Source of the DNA: Litoditis marina
Taxonomy: Eukaryota; Nematoda; Chromadorea; Rhabditida; Rhabditidae
Assembly: GCA_964036275.1 (NCBI GenBank)
Contig: OZ038433.1
Coordinates: forward strand, 22,480,985 to 22,544,984
DNA length: 64,000 nt
Direction of reading: 5' to 3'
Program-made: the position numbers and the translations under genes
In this document: positions 25,574 through 38,300 of the stretch, piece after piece
Position numbering within the stretch: the stretch's first letter is position 1
How the letters are laid out: each line of letters opens with the position of its first letter
The notes under the pieces: model-generated
What the model was told of the DNA's origin: nothing
Seen by the model: the letters and a program-made list of their open reading frames with translations, nothing else
Databases searched by the model: none

Positions 25574-27817
25574 ATGCAACTCATCCTATTAACCACCCTT
25601 CTCGTGGGAGTTTCTGCCTGGAACCGACCTAGTAAGTACTTTATCGAGTTGCATTAATATTACATCGACAGTAAGCGGAATAGCAATTTGTATAACAACC
25701 CTTTTTTGACTAATCTCGATTGACGCTTGATACTTTTCAGTATTGAACACTAGCTATTCATCCGACCATCCTTCATTGATTCTAACGTTGTTCACATTGA
25801 AAGTTCGAATTTTTTCTAAGTTGCATTAACAAGGAGACGAAATATGTATACAGGATCAGCTTTGTCTCATGAAAACATTCAGATGTAGTGATAACCACAG
25901 TTTCTCAACTATTTCTATTGGTGCGAATTCTAACTACTAATGAAAATTATATTTCAACTTCTAACGCGCAACGGTCCTATTGTATTTGCAATCCATTCAA
26001 ATCGATCGGTAAGCGGACATCCTTATTTAGTCACACGTACAGTAACAGTTATGTTGAGTTTCACGCGAGTTACGTGACTGAAATGCTCGTCCACGTTCCG
26101 AGACATGATTGCAAATTTTCACTAAAACGGTGTCTTAGATCACTGGGGCAATCCATGCTACCTGTGCAAGTGTTTCGTCGAATACACCGACCGCGACGTG
26201 GCGATCCCCGTGCGACCCTACGCTATGGCAGCAGACCCCTATGACAGTTCCGAGGACAGATGTCTCGCCACTTGCCAGAGGGACCCAGTTAGTTTCATTT
26301 TTGGTTCTTGGAGAAACAATAAATATCTATAGAATTGCCAAAATCGGTCATGACCACAAGCTATGAAACCAACGACAACTTCTCGAACTCATGGAAATAT
26401 TCGTGGAGTTCAAGTGATCATTTTTGGTGAGAGTCTAGACATTTTCCAAATGCACTCAAGCTTCGAGATCGCAGGTCAACAAAACTTTAACGAGTTGAGC
26501 CCTATGTCGTACTACATTCTGTTGGAGTTTGGACACCACAAATGTGCTAATTATTTTCATTCAGAGATGCAAAGCCGCCGTCTTTGGAATGGTTGGAGGA
26601 AGAAAAGTGTTCACGTGCGAGTTTTACGAACAGGTGGGTCTACCTTCGAAGAGTATCGAAAACGTTAAGTAAATAGTTATTGACACAAACTACTTCAATT
26701 CTTATATGAGCTGGTTTTTTACTGTCATTTCAAGGTACAGTCTTTTCTTTTGTTTGAAGAGTATTTTTCCAGATGGACACACGTAACACCCCGACATACC
26801 AGCCATTTGTGAACATGTACTTTAAGAGATCGGAATGCTCTCTTTCCAGTGAGTTCATAAATGATAGTGTTCTCACAATCTTATGAGATGATCCGACCTT
26901 ATGAGATGCTAAGAATCTACCTCAGAATGCATAAAACTCATGAGATGTACATAATGTTTCCACGAAGTGGCATAATGTTTCCTTGAAGAAGTGTGCGAGA
27001 AAATGTTTTAATGTAATCGTATGATTGATTGCTACCTTGTGTGGCGCCGCTACTTCATCTCATGACGCCTCATCAGTGTAGATCACGGAATACATCTTAG
27101 ATCACTTGATAAATATATCAATGGTAGAAAAAACTTAGAGAAAAAATTCACTGTAGAAATCCTAGCAAACCCCAGTAGATCTGAAATGTTTCTGGTCAAC
27201 CTACAAGGGTTAGTGAGCTTTTTGCAACAATTTTTCTTTTATTTTCAATTTTACGTTTACGCAAACCTATCATATGCAAGGTATCGCCGTAAAATAAATA
27301 AATAAAATAAATAAATTTGTGTACGGCCTATTTCATCCGTTTGGTCACTTTATTGTGAATCATCCTTACAAGTACATAATATCAATATCAACCGTAGATG
27401 GACTGTCCGTAGAGGGGTGGAGATAGGCATGGGTGAGCTTTGTTACCAGCTCATGCGGTCCGCCATATAGATACCGCGGCGAGCGGGGATCGAACCCAGG
27501 TCTGTGGAGCGACAGCCGAACGCTAACCACTTGACCACTCGGCCTAAAAGTGGACTGACACTTCTAAGATACTGTCCCATGGTCATTAATCAGATAGAAA
27601 GTTATTCACATTGTTTCTCAACAAATATAATAGACCTAGCGAATATCGTTAGGAAGACATTTTAATATATTATAAAAAGCTGTAAAACAGATCTTATAAA
27701 TTTGTTTCAGATACCCATCTGCCTTCGGTTCAAATGATCCCCGCTGACGATTCTTCCATCAAGAGAAGAACGAAGCACGAGAAGAGAATGGCACGAAAGA
27801 ACCCGTTTAATGGATGA
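25574..27817 (+). CDS. Secreted 8-cysteine protein, unknown family
   Basis: Exons: 25574-25631, 26139-26287, 26565-26633, 26773-26848, 27711-27817 (TGA 27815-27817); all phases fit, 459 nt, 152 aa. Residues 1-15 are a signal peptide (MQLILLTTLLVGVSA). The mature part has eight cysteines: NPCYLCKC, RCLATC, RCKAAV, FTCEF, SEC. It ends in a basic tail (KRRTKHEKRMARKN). The even cysteine count and the signal peptide point to an extracellular disulfide-bonded protein, perhaps a small secreted or cuticle-associated factor. The KRR and EKRM sites in the tail could be cut by furin-like proteases; this is inference. I recognise no family. AATAAA at 27855-27860 is the poly(A) signal. The last intron (862 bp) carries a SINE and TCATGAGA repeats. 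Confidence 0.75.
26870..27070. repeat. TCATGAGA palindrome-rich repeat, copy 3
   Basis: Several CTTATGAGATG/CTCATGAGATG motifs and a closing CATCTCATGACGCC, related to the copies at 2364 and 8105. Confidence 0.5.
27290..27546 (-). repeat. tRNA-derived SINE with (TTTA)n tail, family 2
   Basis: On the minus strand the head reads GGCCGAGTGGTCAAGTGGTT (A box), later GGGTTCGATCCCCGC (perfect B box), then a body of about 150 bp, and a 3' tail of TTTATTTATTT repeats at 27294-27316. The head is a degenerate class-II-like tRNA. It lies in intron 4 of the 8-Cys gene. Confidence 0.75.
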
Positions 27818-27860
27818 TCATGATCTCTAATAATATTAATAATTAAATGTAATCAATAAA

Positions 27861-30800
27861 CGTTTATATGATTCAATGTGTAGATGCAAGAGCTAGGTCG
27901 GTTCTATGAACAACGAGATACTTACCGCTGCTACTTGGAGAATATAATAGAACCATGAACCGAGAAATTCCAGCTTTTTAAGTTTCTGTCTGAACCGTAA
28001 GTATGGGATATGGCAGTGGCTCATGGTAGGGTGGTTAAATAAAGGAACTGTTTCGTTGAACCTCTGATAGGACAGTTTTGCGATGCTGTGAACTTTGTTT
28101 CCTGTTTAATGTTTTGAATCAGCATCAGTTTTGCGAATTAATTTTGAACTAGGCCCCAGGAGAAAAAGAAAGAAATATTCAAACGGTGATGTTTTAATGT
28201 TCGCATAGAAGTTTGGTTCCTAGTCTCTATTCAGCAAGCGTTCTAGAAATAATAGCTCTCAACAAGCACAAAGCGTCAAAATTTGCTGACGATTACTTTT
28301 GAAGACACAAAAGCGGATCAATTTCTTCGCTGTGTTTCAATGGGCATATAAAATCTTAAACCAACCAGAGTGATCTCGACTTCTCAATTCTCGTGAAAGT
28401 CGCAAAACTAGCCTAGAACCTTTAATTACATGAGTGGGAAAAAAACTTGTAGGTTAGTTTAGTTCCCTACCCAGTGACATTTGGATGGTAGTGTTACCCA
28501 GGGTTAAATTCTCATAAGTCCGTCTTATTTGGTCGGTTATGATGTCACTATACAGTAGACTAAGTACCTCTTCACACCTTCGATTACCACAGATATTGCT
28601 ATTGGGATGACCTCGGCAAAATTATACTACCACATGCTGTGAAAAAGCCGAGCAGCAGAACCTGTTATGGAACATAAAAATACAACTATACTGATGTAAT
28701 ATAAAGTTTGATGTTCACTAGTACTAGCCATTACTTCGGTATCACAACCCTGGCGGTGATAAAGGTTCTAAATTACGGCTTTGAATACCTCGAAGCGAAC
28801 TTTGTCACTCCTAGTTGACGGTGAAAAAACCATCACTTCCGACAAAGGTGGTATATAGGCTGTAGTTTAATTTACAAGTGCATTAGAGGTTACGATTGAC
28901 AAAAAAACATAAAATTTAAAGCATAGAAGTGCAATTAAACAGCAAACTATCCCCTTCTGTCTTGTGAAATATCTCGGAGCTGGTGCTTGTCAAGTTCTGG
29001 CATGTATTTCGTTTTATGTAATCGGGGCTTTGGCTTTTATTGGCTGGGGCACTGTTTTCCGAAAGAAAACGAAAACAAAAAACAACCAGTGCACCGAGCT
29101 TCTATTGGAAAACATCTTTGTTTGGCAAGCTACCACTTGCGGGTAGTGATCTGAGATTATCACCTACAAGCAAATCAGGAATCGCTAATACGGAAAGAAA
29201 AGTCCGGGAAATGATACTTTGAACACCGCTTGCACTATAGTTTGTTCCGACCACTTATAACCCTCTACAGTAATCTGCTAACACTTCTAGGTCAAAGTTT
29301 GGTATATTAGCGTATTTAGAACTTCTCAAAATGTCGATAGTGTCTTCTGCATGTTTACTATAGGATTTGTCAAACCGTTGTGGACACCGTACCATCGATT
29401 TTGTATGGGACGGGGTTTGGCGAGCGGCCATTTTGTCTGCGTATCATTGATCTACACACTCTCTCAACCGCTGGCAAATAGTCAACGACCGCTCGCCCCG
29501 CATCGCTCAATCAATTGAACCCTCTGCTGTCTTTATGAGGAAAATGGCGACTATACTACTAACTCTGAAAGTTTGAAACCAAAGTAATGACTTTTTCATT
29601 AGAAAACACCCCCTTAAATGATTGACGGATTACTGTAGGAGTATATCGATTGGTGAAACAGACTATACACTTGAACTCAATTCAAGCATTTCACTTTGGA
29701 ATGCCTCAAGGTTGATGGTTCACTGTCATTTCCGGTCGAGCAGACCATCTGTTAGTGCGAAACACATTTGGTGGTTCATTAATCATTCATTATTCGGTTG
29801 CATAACGGAACGAGCACCAACTGCGTTTTCGTACTGGTCTGTGTTTCGTAGACAAAAACGGGTGAACTCGCAGTAGTTTGTTTGCTTTTAAATTTGGTTT
29901 TGAAAGCAGTTTGGCAAGACCGCAGGGTTTCCGTGGTACAAATAGTCTTTTTTACACATTGCTAATTCAGAAATGGAGAAAATCAGGAGTAGACTATTTT
30001 GATTTTTCAGTTGGCTTTTACCGAAAACTGAACTGTTTTAGGGGTAACTCTTCCTAACTTTTGAGAGCAAGAGTCTTTGCTGAGTGGATACAGAATCGAA
30101 AACGCACATTCATTCTGAGAAAACCGTAATGTGCTCACCCAAATTGAAGTTTTAAGCACAGACTGTGGAATCTGACGTGGACATGACAACGACTATGTAA
30201 TCATGCACATCCGAGACGCCTTGGTTTTGATTCAAGTCTCTATGGGGTAATCATTTTATAAACTGGCCACTCCTAAAAGCGTTTTCGAAATTAGAGAGTT
30301 TGTTGTGATAAGGATACAGAATCCTACGGATACAGAATGATAGAGAAGTAATAAGGATACAGAATCCAAAAAAAACATTATCATCCTGAACTTCTTCGAA
30401 TTGAATCATTCGCTAAAACCTAATTACAGTTTCGAGGTCATACTGTAGGAATCTACGTGGGATCAGGAACGACAATGCTATCATAAACTGTTATCATAAG
30501 TTGGAAAGTCAGATAGGTGTTTTGAAAAACTTGGCACAGCAAAAACCAGAACAATTTTGGCAATAGTGGTTCAGATTCGGTTACGAGGTATAAGTTCGTA
30601 CTGTACAAATGTACGTGGGAATGGAAACGACTATTAATTATGAACAATCGGGCAACATTGGTTCTGATGGGAGTCTAATGTGTGCTAGGTGTTCTATAGA
30701 CTTGGTACTCCCTAAAACGTTATCTTCCCTCCCGTTACCACTCTCATATTTCCGCGTCCTCACCTGTATTCTCTTTCTTTGAGAGGTTGGCTGGTGACCA

Positions 30801-31680
30801 AACATATATTCATAATGTGATGCATTGTGTCAGTAGATTTACACTACACCGCGCCGTGCTCCTTGGTACTTTCGACGAAATAGTGTGTGTTTCGAGAGAC
30901 GCGGTACAGCTATACAGTTACCCGACTCCTCTTCTAGGGCTCTTGAAATATGGCTAGGGGCGTGGCCGGTGCGGATTTGGCAGACGTCCAACCAATGGTA
31001 GATGAGATGGGCGGAGCCAGATGACCTATAGCATTCCATCTATCCTGTCCACTTACATTCGCATAAAGCCAAGCAACTCGGTTACGCCATCCATTCTCGG
31101 TTACATTGTTCTCATACGTCGTTTTCGCAATAGGTAAAGTGTGGTGCTAAGGGTTACGATAAAACGGGGTACTTTCAACGGTTAACCGTTTCTGCTCCTT
31201 CTCGTCCAGTAACTTCCAAGTTCGAAAGATCTGCATTTGCACATACTCTCAACTAAAACACAGCCGGAAAATCTATATTCATTTTCATTGTCACCATGTC
31301 GTCAAAATTGTCAGATGTTCACAGTTCTGTTCCAATCTCCTCTCAATGTTCAGTTGCATGTTAATTTATTCGCTTCATTTGCCAATTTAATTCAGGATTT
31401 GTATTCATGCGGAATTTTGAGCATCTCAAGCGAATGTATCTTCGAAACTTCCACCACAGTATACAGTATGGAGTATGATTGCAAGTAATTGTGCATATCA
31501 TTATAAACATTCATTTCTCGTCGAAGCAACGACTGTTCACACTATGTTCTCAATTGTTTTTATTAGTTCTCATCGGAGTTATTTGCGTTTTCCCTATTAT
31601 AGTCATCTAAACAGTGTTCTCTTCAAACTCTCGATCTCTACCTCTTTGGAGTTTCCCCCATCTCATACTCTCTTTAATTG
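27861..31680. other. Long intergenic stretch before caveolin
   Basis: 3.8 kb without a supported gene. A loosely repeated motif (TACTGTAGGAATCTACGTGGGA and variants with GGGA(A)TGGAAACGAC) occurs near 30440, 30600 and again in the caveolin intron near 34310-34370. Upstream regulatory sequences of caveolin probably lie in 30.7-31.6 kb, but no defined site could be recognised. Confidence 0.45.
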
Positions 31681-31683
31681 CAG
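31672..31683 (+). promoter_or_regulatory. Acceptor 12 bases before caveolin ATG (SL or 5' UTR intron)
   Basis: TTTAATTGCAG is followed by CAGCAACACAGA and ATG. No upstream coding exon is seen, so spliced-leader addition is likely. Confidence 0.45.
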
Positions 31684-31695
31684 CAGCAACACAGA

Positions 31696-34545
31696 ATGTC
31701 AGAGCAAGAGAAGGTAGAGCAGGAGCAGATCCCCCTCAAGTCCGACACCGACGCCGCACCCGCTGAGGAGACCGCAGTCCCCGCAGCCACCGAAGTGCCA
31801 GCACCCAAGAAGGGATGGTTCTGGTCCAAGAAGGTAATTCAACTTACAATATCACTCAACTCTCTTTTAATCCCTCTCTCTCTGTTTTCCTTCTCCATCC
31901 CTCTCTCTCTCTATATTTCTCACCCTTCCTCCTGTATTTCTCAATTAATTGTTTTTATTGTTATTTCTCTCCCTGGAAACATCTGAAGTTTTCTATTTTC
32001 CATCCTCACAAACGTATTCAGAGCTTTCTAACCTTTCTCGAGATATGTTAACATCTCACTGATAGCCGTTTTTGTTCCCTGTAAAGTTCCCGGACAGATA
32101 TGATGCTTAACATAATAACAACTTGTAATGTTATGCAAATGGGAGCAGGCACGCATAATTTGTGCCTAATTTCCTTGGTAACTGATTGGGTATGAATCCC
32201 AATTTGTGATTGGTGAGATAATTATACCGTATATTGAAAGGCTTGCAAGAATTAACATCAACGACTAACAAATTTCTGGTTATCTCACACCTCTGCAATT
32301 TCCAGGGAAAGAAAGCAGCTGGAGAGACTGAAACTGAGCCAGAGGAGAAGCCCGAGGACAGCAAGGAGGAGAAGCCGAAGAAAAAGTGAGTAGATCAAAA
32401 CTAAGAACATTGCAGATAGGAATTGAACTCGTGAGGCTGTTTTCTATCTGTGCTTAACTGTCCATGAAACGCAAAAACTATTCACAAATTTGGTCTGCTT
32501 ACATTAGTAAAAGACCAGTAGCTCATTTTCGGATAGAGAGACTCTTATGGTTATATGAATGCTACCGTAGTATGTTTTTCCTAGCTGCTAGTATCTATTA
32601 GACCCTACAAAATTATGAACCTCATAATGATAAAATCACTAGAAAAAATCTCAATCTCATACAGTAGTCAATACGTTACACATACAACTATATTTATCGT
32701 CCCTAACTCATTTCGTCTGTCAGGTGCTGGTGGACTCGTTGTGAGAAGAGCGAAGCTGAGCAGAAGGCAGATCACATCAGCATAGGAATCAACCTCGTCG
32801 ACAGAGACGAGAAGGTGAGTACAGTATCTGACTCACATTCTGGTCTCACCTCGTTTTCAATTGTTAATGTCACCATACTTTAGAAACACATATAGACTTT
32901 TTTCATGAAACTAAACGAAACGCATTATCAGTAGACTACTGAAATTCAGGATTGCTGAAAATCGGACAAAAAACAGAGACATTATCAATGAGTTACACAT
33001 TCACCAAGGTTTTAGTCGGTTTTTGTGACTAATGGTAACACAGAAACTTTAAACAGTTATTAACGTATCAATCAACATTTGGATTTCAGGGAATCAACGA
33101 GCACGTCCAGTTCGGTTTCGAGGACATCTTCGGAGAAGTCGAGTCATCGCACTCCTGGGACTGCATCTGGAGACTCGTGTTCAAGGTGTTCAGGTAAGAA
33201 ATCAGCATTTTCTGAACCATTAGCGGGCAAACTATAATTGTAACTGAACGGTTAATTCGCAAAAAATATGAAAACATCACAGAGCTTTTCACAATAAAAT
33301 TCACCACTTTTAAAGTTTGTCACGTCGACGCAATTACCGCATTCGGCACTTGTCCATGTTGTGCATTTGGTTTGAAACTATTGGACTAGGACTGAAACGT
33401 TTTTTGATTATCTGGGGCTAATGTACCATTTATAGCCTTCTATTAACGTGTTTGTCAGACCGCGGCTAATACATTTCCTGCTGCCTTCATTGAATAATAA
33501 TCACAACCTCTGCTTATATTAACTGAAAATGCCATTTATAAACAAAAACAGAGCATTCACATCTTGCGAAGACAGCTAATCGCGCGAAATGTACGTCTAG
33601 CGAAGCAGAAACCTATCTACCGACGGACTTAGTTAGACAACACGAGGAAAATTTTCTAAACTATCCAGAAGATCACTTTGTAATCATATAAGATGCCCGA
33701 ACTAGTCATATATCTCCAACAAGTACCTGTACCCGTTTTGCCACAGATGTTTTGTAACATCTTATAACTTTGTAAGAATATTTACTTTTATTATTATTGC
33801 TTCCCGTTACAGCTGGACCCGTCTGTTCGTCTACCGTCTGGGTACCCTGATCGTCGGTCTTCCCGCAGCCATCATCTTCGGAATCCTCTTCGCCATTGTC
33901 ACAGTCATCAACACGTTCGCCTGCGTGCCCCTCGGAAAACTGCTCAGCATCCCCGCCAACTGGATCGCCAAGGTTTGTTTTACAAGAATTTTTTTCTGAC
34001 AATGTTTCTAGCAATGCTCTCTAATTCGGCCTAGCTCAAATTGCCCCACACAATTAGTGAACAGGAAATGTAGCCGAAAATTTTCACTCCAATTGATAGA
34101 AAACAAGTTTTGCTTCACGTCAAAGAAAAGTATTGTGACAAATTCATGCTCTAATCTCAGATACATTTGCCCACATCCCATACGATTACTAGGAATGATA
34201 GGCTACAAATGAAGGTTGATGAGGCACAAACAATGTAGTCCTCCCCACTGAGACTCCTACAATCATGATACGTAACTAAAACAGCCCGGAAGTATTCTAA
34301 TCATACTGTATGAGTCGCAGTGGGAATGAACAATACGATAAAGTCATACTGTAGGAGTCGGACTAGAAATGAAAAAGACTATACACTACAAGATGTTTCC
34401 CTAAACTGTTGTTATTCAGGCGTGGAACTGGCTGGTGCACGCCGTGTTCGACCCAGTTGCATCATCCCTGGGCCTCTTCTTCTCTTCATTCACCATCCGC
34501 AAGTACGGTATCAACTCGCAACCCACCGATCCTTGTGTCGCCTAA
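31696..34545 (+). CDS. cav-1: Caveolin
   Basis: Exons: 31696-31833, 32306-32385, 32724-32814, 33090-33193, 33813-33972, 34420-34545; the total is 699 nt, 232 aa, intact. Residues 1-75 are acidic/basic and low-complexity (KPEDSKEEKPKKK), then CWWTRCEKSE. The caveolin signature is FEDIFGEVESSHSWDCIWRL, corresponding to the FEDVIAEP block of vertebrates, and it leads into the scaffolding region. A hydrophobic hairpin follows (VGLPAAIIFGILFAIVTVIN), then CVPLGKLLSIP, WNWLVHAVFDPVASSLGLFF and a short polar tail ending PCVA. The layout matches C. elegans CAV-1 including the long N-terminus. Caveolins insert as a hairpin into plasma and endocytic membranes, oligomerise and organise cholesterol-rich domains; in worms CAV-1 acts in germline/embryo and at neuromuscular junctions (established knowledge). 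The AATAAA signal is at 34591-34596. Confidence 0.95.
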
Positions 34546-34596
34546 TCCGTCATTCTCCCATTGTCATGTATCTCACACAACCATTACACCAATAAA

Positions 34597-35329
34597 GATG
34601 TGCTGTCTCAAACACTTGTTGTCGTCGGGATCTCTGAATATATTGCAGTTCAAGCAAACTCTTATTTCATTATAGTGTATATCACTTCTAAGCGCACTCA
34701 ATGTAGTACAAACAACTATCTGAGTTTTTGAAGTCACCGTCACTGATTTTCAATCTCGCTGTCAATTTATGCGGAAGAAATTGTAACATCAGAAAATCAC
34801 ACGGTTAGCTGCCTCACTCATTATCCCACTGCATATTATTACCTACCTTTGCCCTTGCGTTCCCAACTTTTTGCTGACGTGAGCCTAGCGAGGTCAACGC
34901 CTTTGTAATGTACTCACAAGCCGATGTAGAGATTGCGAGCAGAATGAGGGTGCAGACGGTTAGCGCTAATTACGAAGACGGCTGCTAATTACGGTTGTAC
35001 TGCAACGCACATTGTGTGGGGTCACGTTTGAATTCTGGCAACAGCCGCGCAGCGAGCGGGTCAACAGTACTCGGCTGAAGATGGCGTCATATGTCACACA
35101 TGTTGTTACGTCATATTTCGGGAAAACGGGAATAATTCACAACAATACAACAATGACATTAACGTCGTGATACAAATTAACAGGCCATATACGTACAGGC
35201 TAGATACTCTACTACCAGTATACACCGATTTAGAACAATGAATGGTCAACAGGCAACATAAAAAATGTGTTCCAAAGTATAAAAAAGTATTCCGAATAAC
35301 AACATTAATAAAGTGTGTTTGAATGGAGA
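34597..35329. other. Intergenic, convergent 3' ends
   Basis: Lies between the caveolin poly(A) signal and the stop of the RRM-like gene. No gene recognised. AATAAAG at 35309 is on the plus strand and is probably chance. Confidence 0.5.
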
Positions 35330-38300
35330 TCAGCGACTGAATCCGGAGAAGACGTCGGAGAAATTCTGCATAACGCTCTGCTGCTGGCTGGTCGACACGG
35401 ACTTTGACGAGGACTTCAGCTGAAAAAGATACAACTTCGATTAAAGGTTGTAAACCCGGCCAATTTATGTCGCATTCTAAACGAAATACTCATGTGTGTA
35501 AGCTGTACTCAGTTCGTACGGTGATTAATCAAATTACGAATGCTCATCAATAGTGAAAAACATTTGATTCCTGTATATTCCGTTTGCTTCCTTCTCAAAT
35601 GTTCAATGTATGATGCGAATAGAGAACAATTGATTTGACTTCCCAGAAGCTATGCTGCCACTCGCTAGCAAACCAAAAGTAGGTCAGTTTATTACATGGT
35701 GCAGTACAGTCAACACAGTTAGTATCGTGGCGAAACAGATGTCTACATCTGTATACACCAAACGAGTAACCCAATCCGCGCGCCCGCAACAACACATCAA
35801 ATTAGAGCGACAGCCTGCCGCCAGATACCATCTAGGGTCAAGCCGCCATCTCTTTATCGCTTGGCGGCTAACATTATTCACATATTATAAACTGTCACAA
35901 AGGGTTGCAGGGAAACCAACAATAGATGTTGCATGCACGCTGCAACCATTTCTACTGAAAAACTCGCAGGCTCCAATGAAATGATGATGATTGTCGACTT
36001 TCCCACCGCACTAAGGAAGTGAAATGGTGCGGTGTTGTGTTTCTATTCTGAATTATTGTATCAACCTGCATTTTATCATTTTGAAATGAACCTGCTTGAT
36101 AGGAGGCGCATTCGCGGTTCAATGAGCATCCAGTAATTAGTACCAATGACCAGGTCCAGGTGTATGTGGTGCAAACGCTTTGACCTAGGCGGTATGATAA
36201 TCCGCGACGCTCTGTGCACCTAAATCCCTTCGAGGACCCTCAATCAACCACACCACATACTATATACCATTCAGATTATGCATATATGGCATTACTCTAT
36301 TCCGGATTATTTTTCATACGAGTGGTGAGGAATATGAAGAGACTGTATGAGTGTCAAGAGCACTATCATTGTTGCGCAATCGCCATTAACCCATGAAGGA
36401 GTAGATACAAAAAGCCTGCAGACAAGCAGGGCTGGAACGATTTTCAGGCATTCCCGGTATAGATATCAACGCAAGTCGTAAGTTCTGTAGGACCAACGTT
36501 ACGGAACACAGCCACATATGATTATGAACTTGAAAGTTTTTTCTCGATTCCTCAGTATGATTCATAAATTGTAGGCGTCTAACAGAGCTATGACAGTCTG
36601 CCAATGGAAAGGTGAAAATGAAAAATGATGTTTTCGCATTGAAAATGGGCAAATTTTTTTAAAAGTTCTGAATATTTGGAAAACTTTACTAGGATTTGCT
36701 TGCAACTGAATTGTACTCTTTTTGCAACAGAAGGCTTGGAGCCGATGAGAATGGTCGCCGCAGTGCGTACTCCAGGGATTCGCCGCTAATGAATTATTCA
36801 GCTACAAAGAGTAATGGCCGGGCTGGCAATAATCAACTGCAGCATGAATGACAAACGAAAAATGTTTCAGATGACAACAACACGGGAATTTTCATGATTT
36901 TGCATCATATTAATTTTTCTGAGTAATTAGACAACTTTGCTGGTTCATGTTATCATATCCAATCTTCAACATTCCTCTTTTATTATCATATCCAATCTTC
37001 AACATTCCTCTTTTATAAATTCTATAGTATGGAAGAATCTCCGGCAAAGCAGATTCAACCAGCTGGCTGAATGATTGGCTATATACAATACCAACTACCA
37101 ACTCTTACCAATTTCAGTTATGTATAATAAGATGGAGCACAGACATACAATATTATTGCACCAACGCCGATAACACTTGATAACTTTGACCAACTTGTTC
37201 GAAAATCAATCTGACTTTGAAATACCTGATTCAAAATCGTGGCGAACGTAGTCTTCTGATCCTGTGGCAACGAAGATATCAGTGCGTGACGATTTTCGTA
37301 CATCTTAGCTATGATCGGATTCATATATACCGATTGAGGGGCCTGAAAACAATAGAAGCCATACAATAACTGAGAACTGACCTTTCTCAAAAACGACCGG
37401 CAAAAACCCGCCACTAGACCAACATTTCTAACCCTAAATGAACAAATGTCGGAAGGAAAAGACGAAAAACGCTCCTTTCACTCTTTTTGGGAGACCAAAC
37501 AAAAAGGAGGCGCTTCACCTTAAATTACCACTAGAAACTGAACCAATTAATTTCATTGGAATACCTTTCGTCTATCCTGCTTTCTCCTCTTTCTTCTACG
37601 TCCTCTCGCGTCACCCTTATCGAAATCGCTTTCACATGAAGATGAAGATGACGAACTGCTACTGAAACAGGAAGGCTTGACATGAATACCTAGCTTGCGA
37701 AAATAGGCGCACAATCAGACTCATCCTACAACTCCCATAGAATTAGGAAAGAATGTAATCAGACCAAAATAGAAAGAGAGAGAGATTAATGAAAAAAACA
37801 TATACTAGAGAGAGAGCGCTAGAGAGAAAGAGAGCGAGAGAGAAAGAGAGAAAAGTTAGCTGTTAGCACTGCAGCTCTGCAGCTGGCTGCAAAACTCTAC
37901 CTGCTAGATGATGATCTTTTCGACTTCTTCTTCGATTTTTCTGCTTTCCTTTCTTCTTCACTATCGATTTCACCATCGTCCAACTGAAAATGAAGAAAAA
38001 TTACACCCGTAAGGTTCGACTATTCGACAAAAAGGAGTCCGTTTTAGTGGTGTGAACACGTGAAAGTTCATGATTTTCTATGAAAAGTGGACCTATTTTC
38101 TTATTTACGGCGAAAAATTAACCCGTTTTCCGATTGTTTCTGGCTATTTGGACAACATTACTGGGGTATGATTACACCTTCATGTTAGGTTAGGACAACA
38201 ATTAAGTAAAAAGGGATATGGACCAAACGGCAAACACACTAAGTGTTATCACACCCGTTTTGTGATTTAATATCCGAATAATCGTAGGTATCATAAATAT

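Noticed and set aside
27475..27546. Functional tRNA-Ser/Leu gene
   Set aside because: The anticodon arm does not fold with a 7-base loop and the sequence continues into a SINE body with a TTTA tail.
29340..29520. Possible gene or element near a GC-richer stretch (GAGCGGCCATTTTG, CCGCTCGCCCCGC)
   Set aside because: No frame, TIR or splice structure could be supported.
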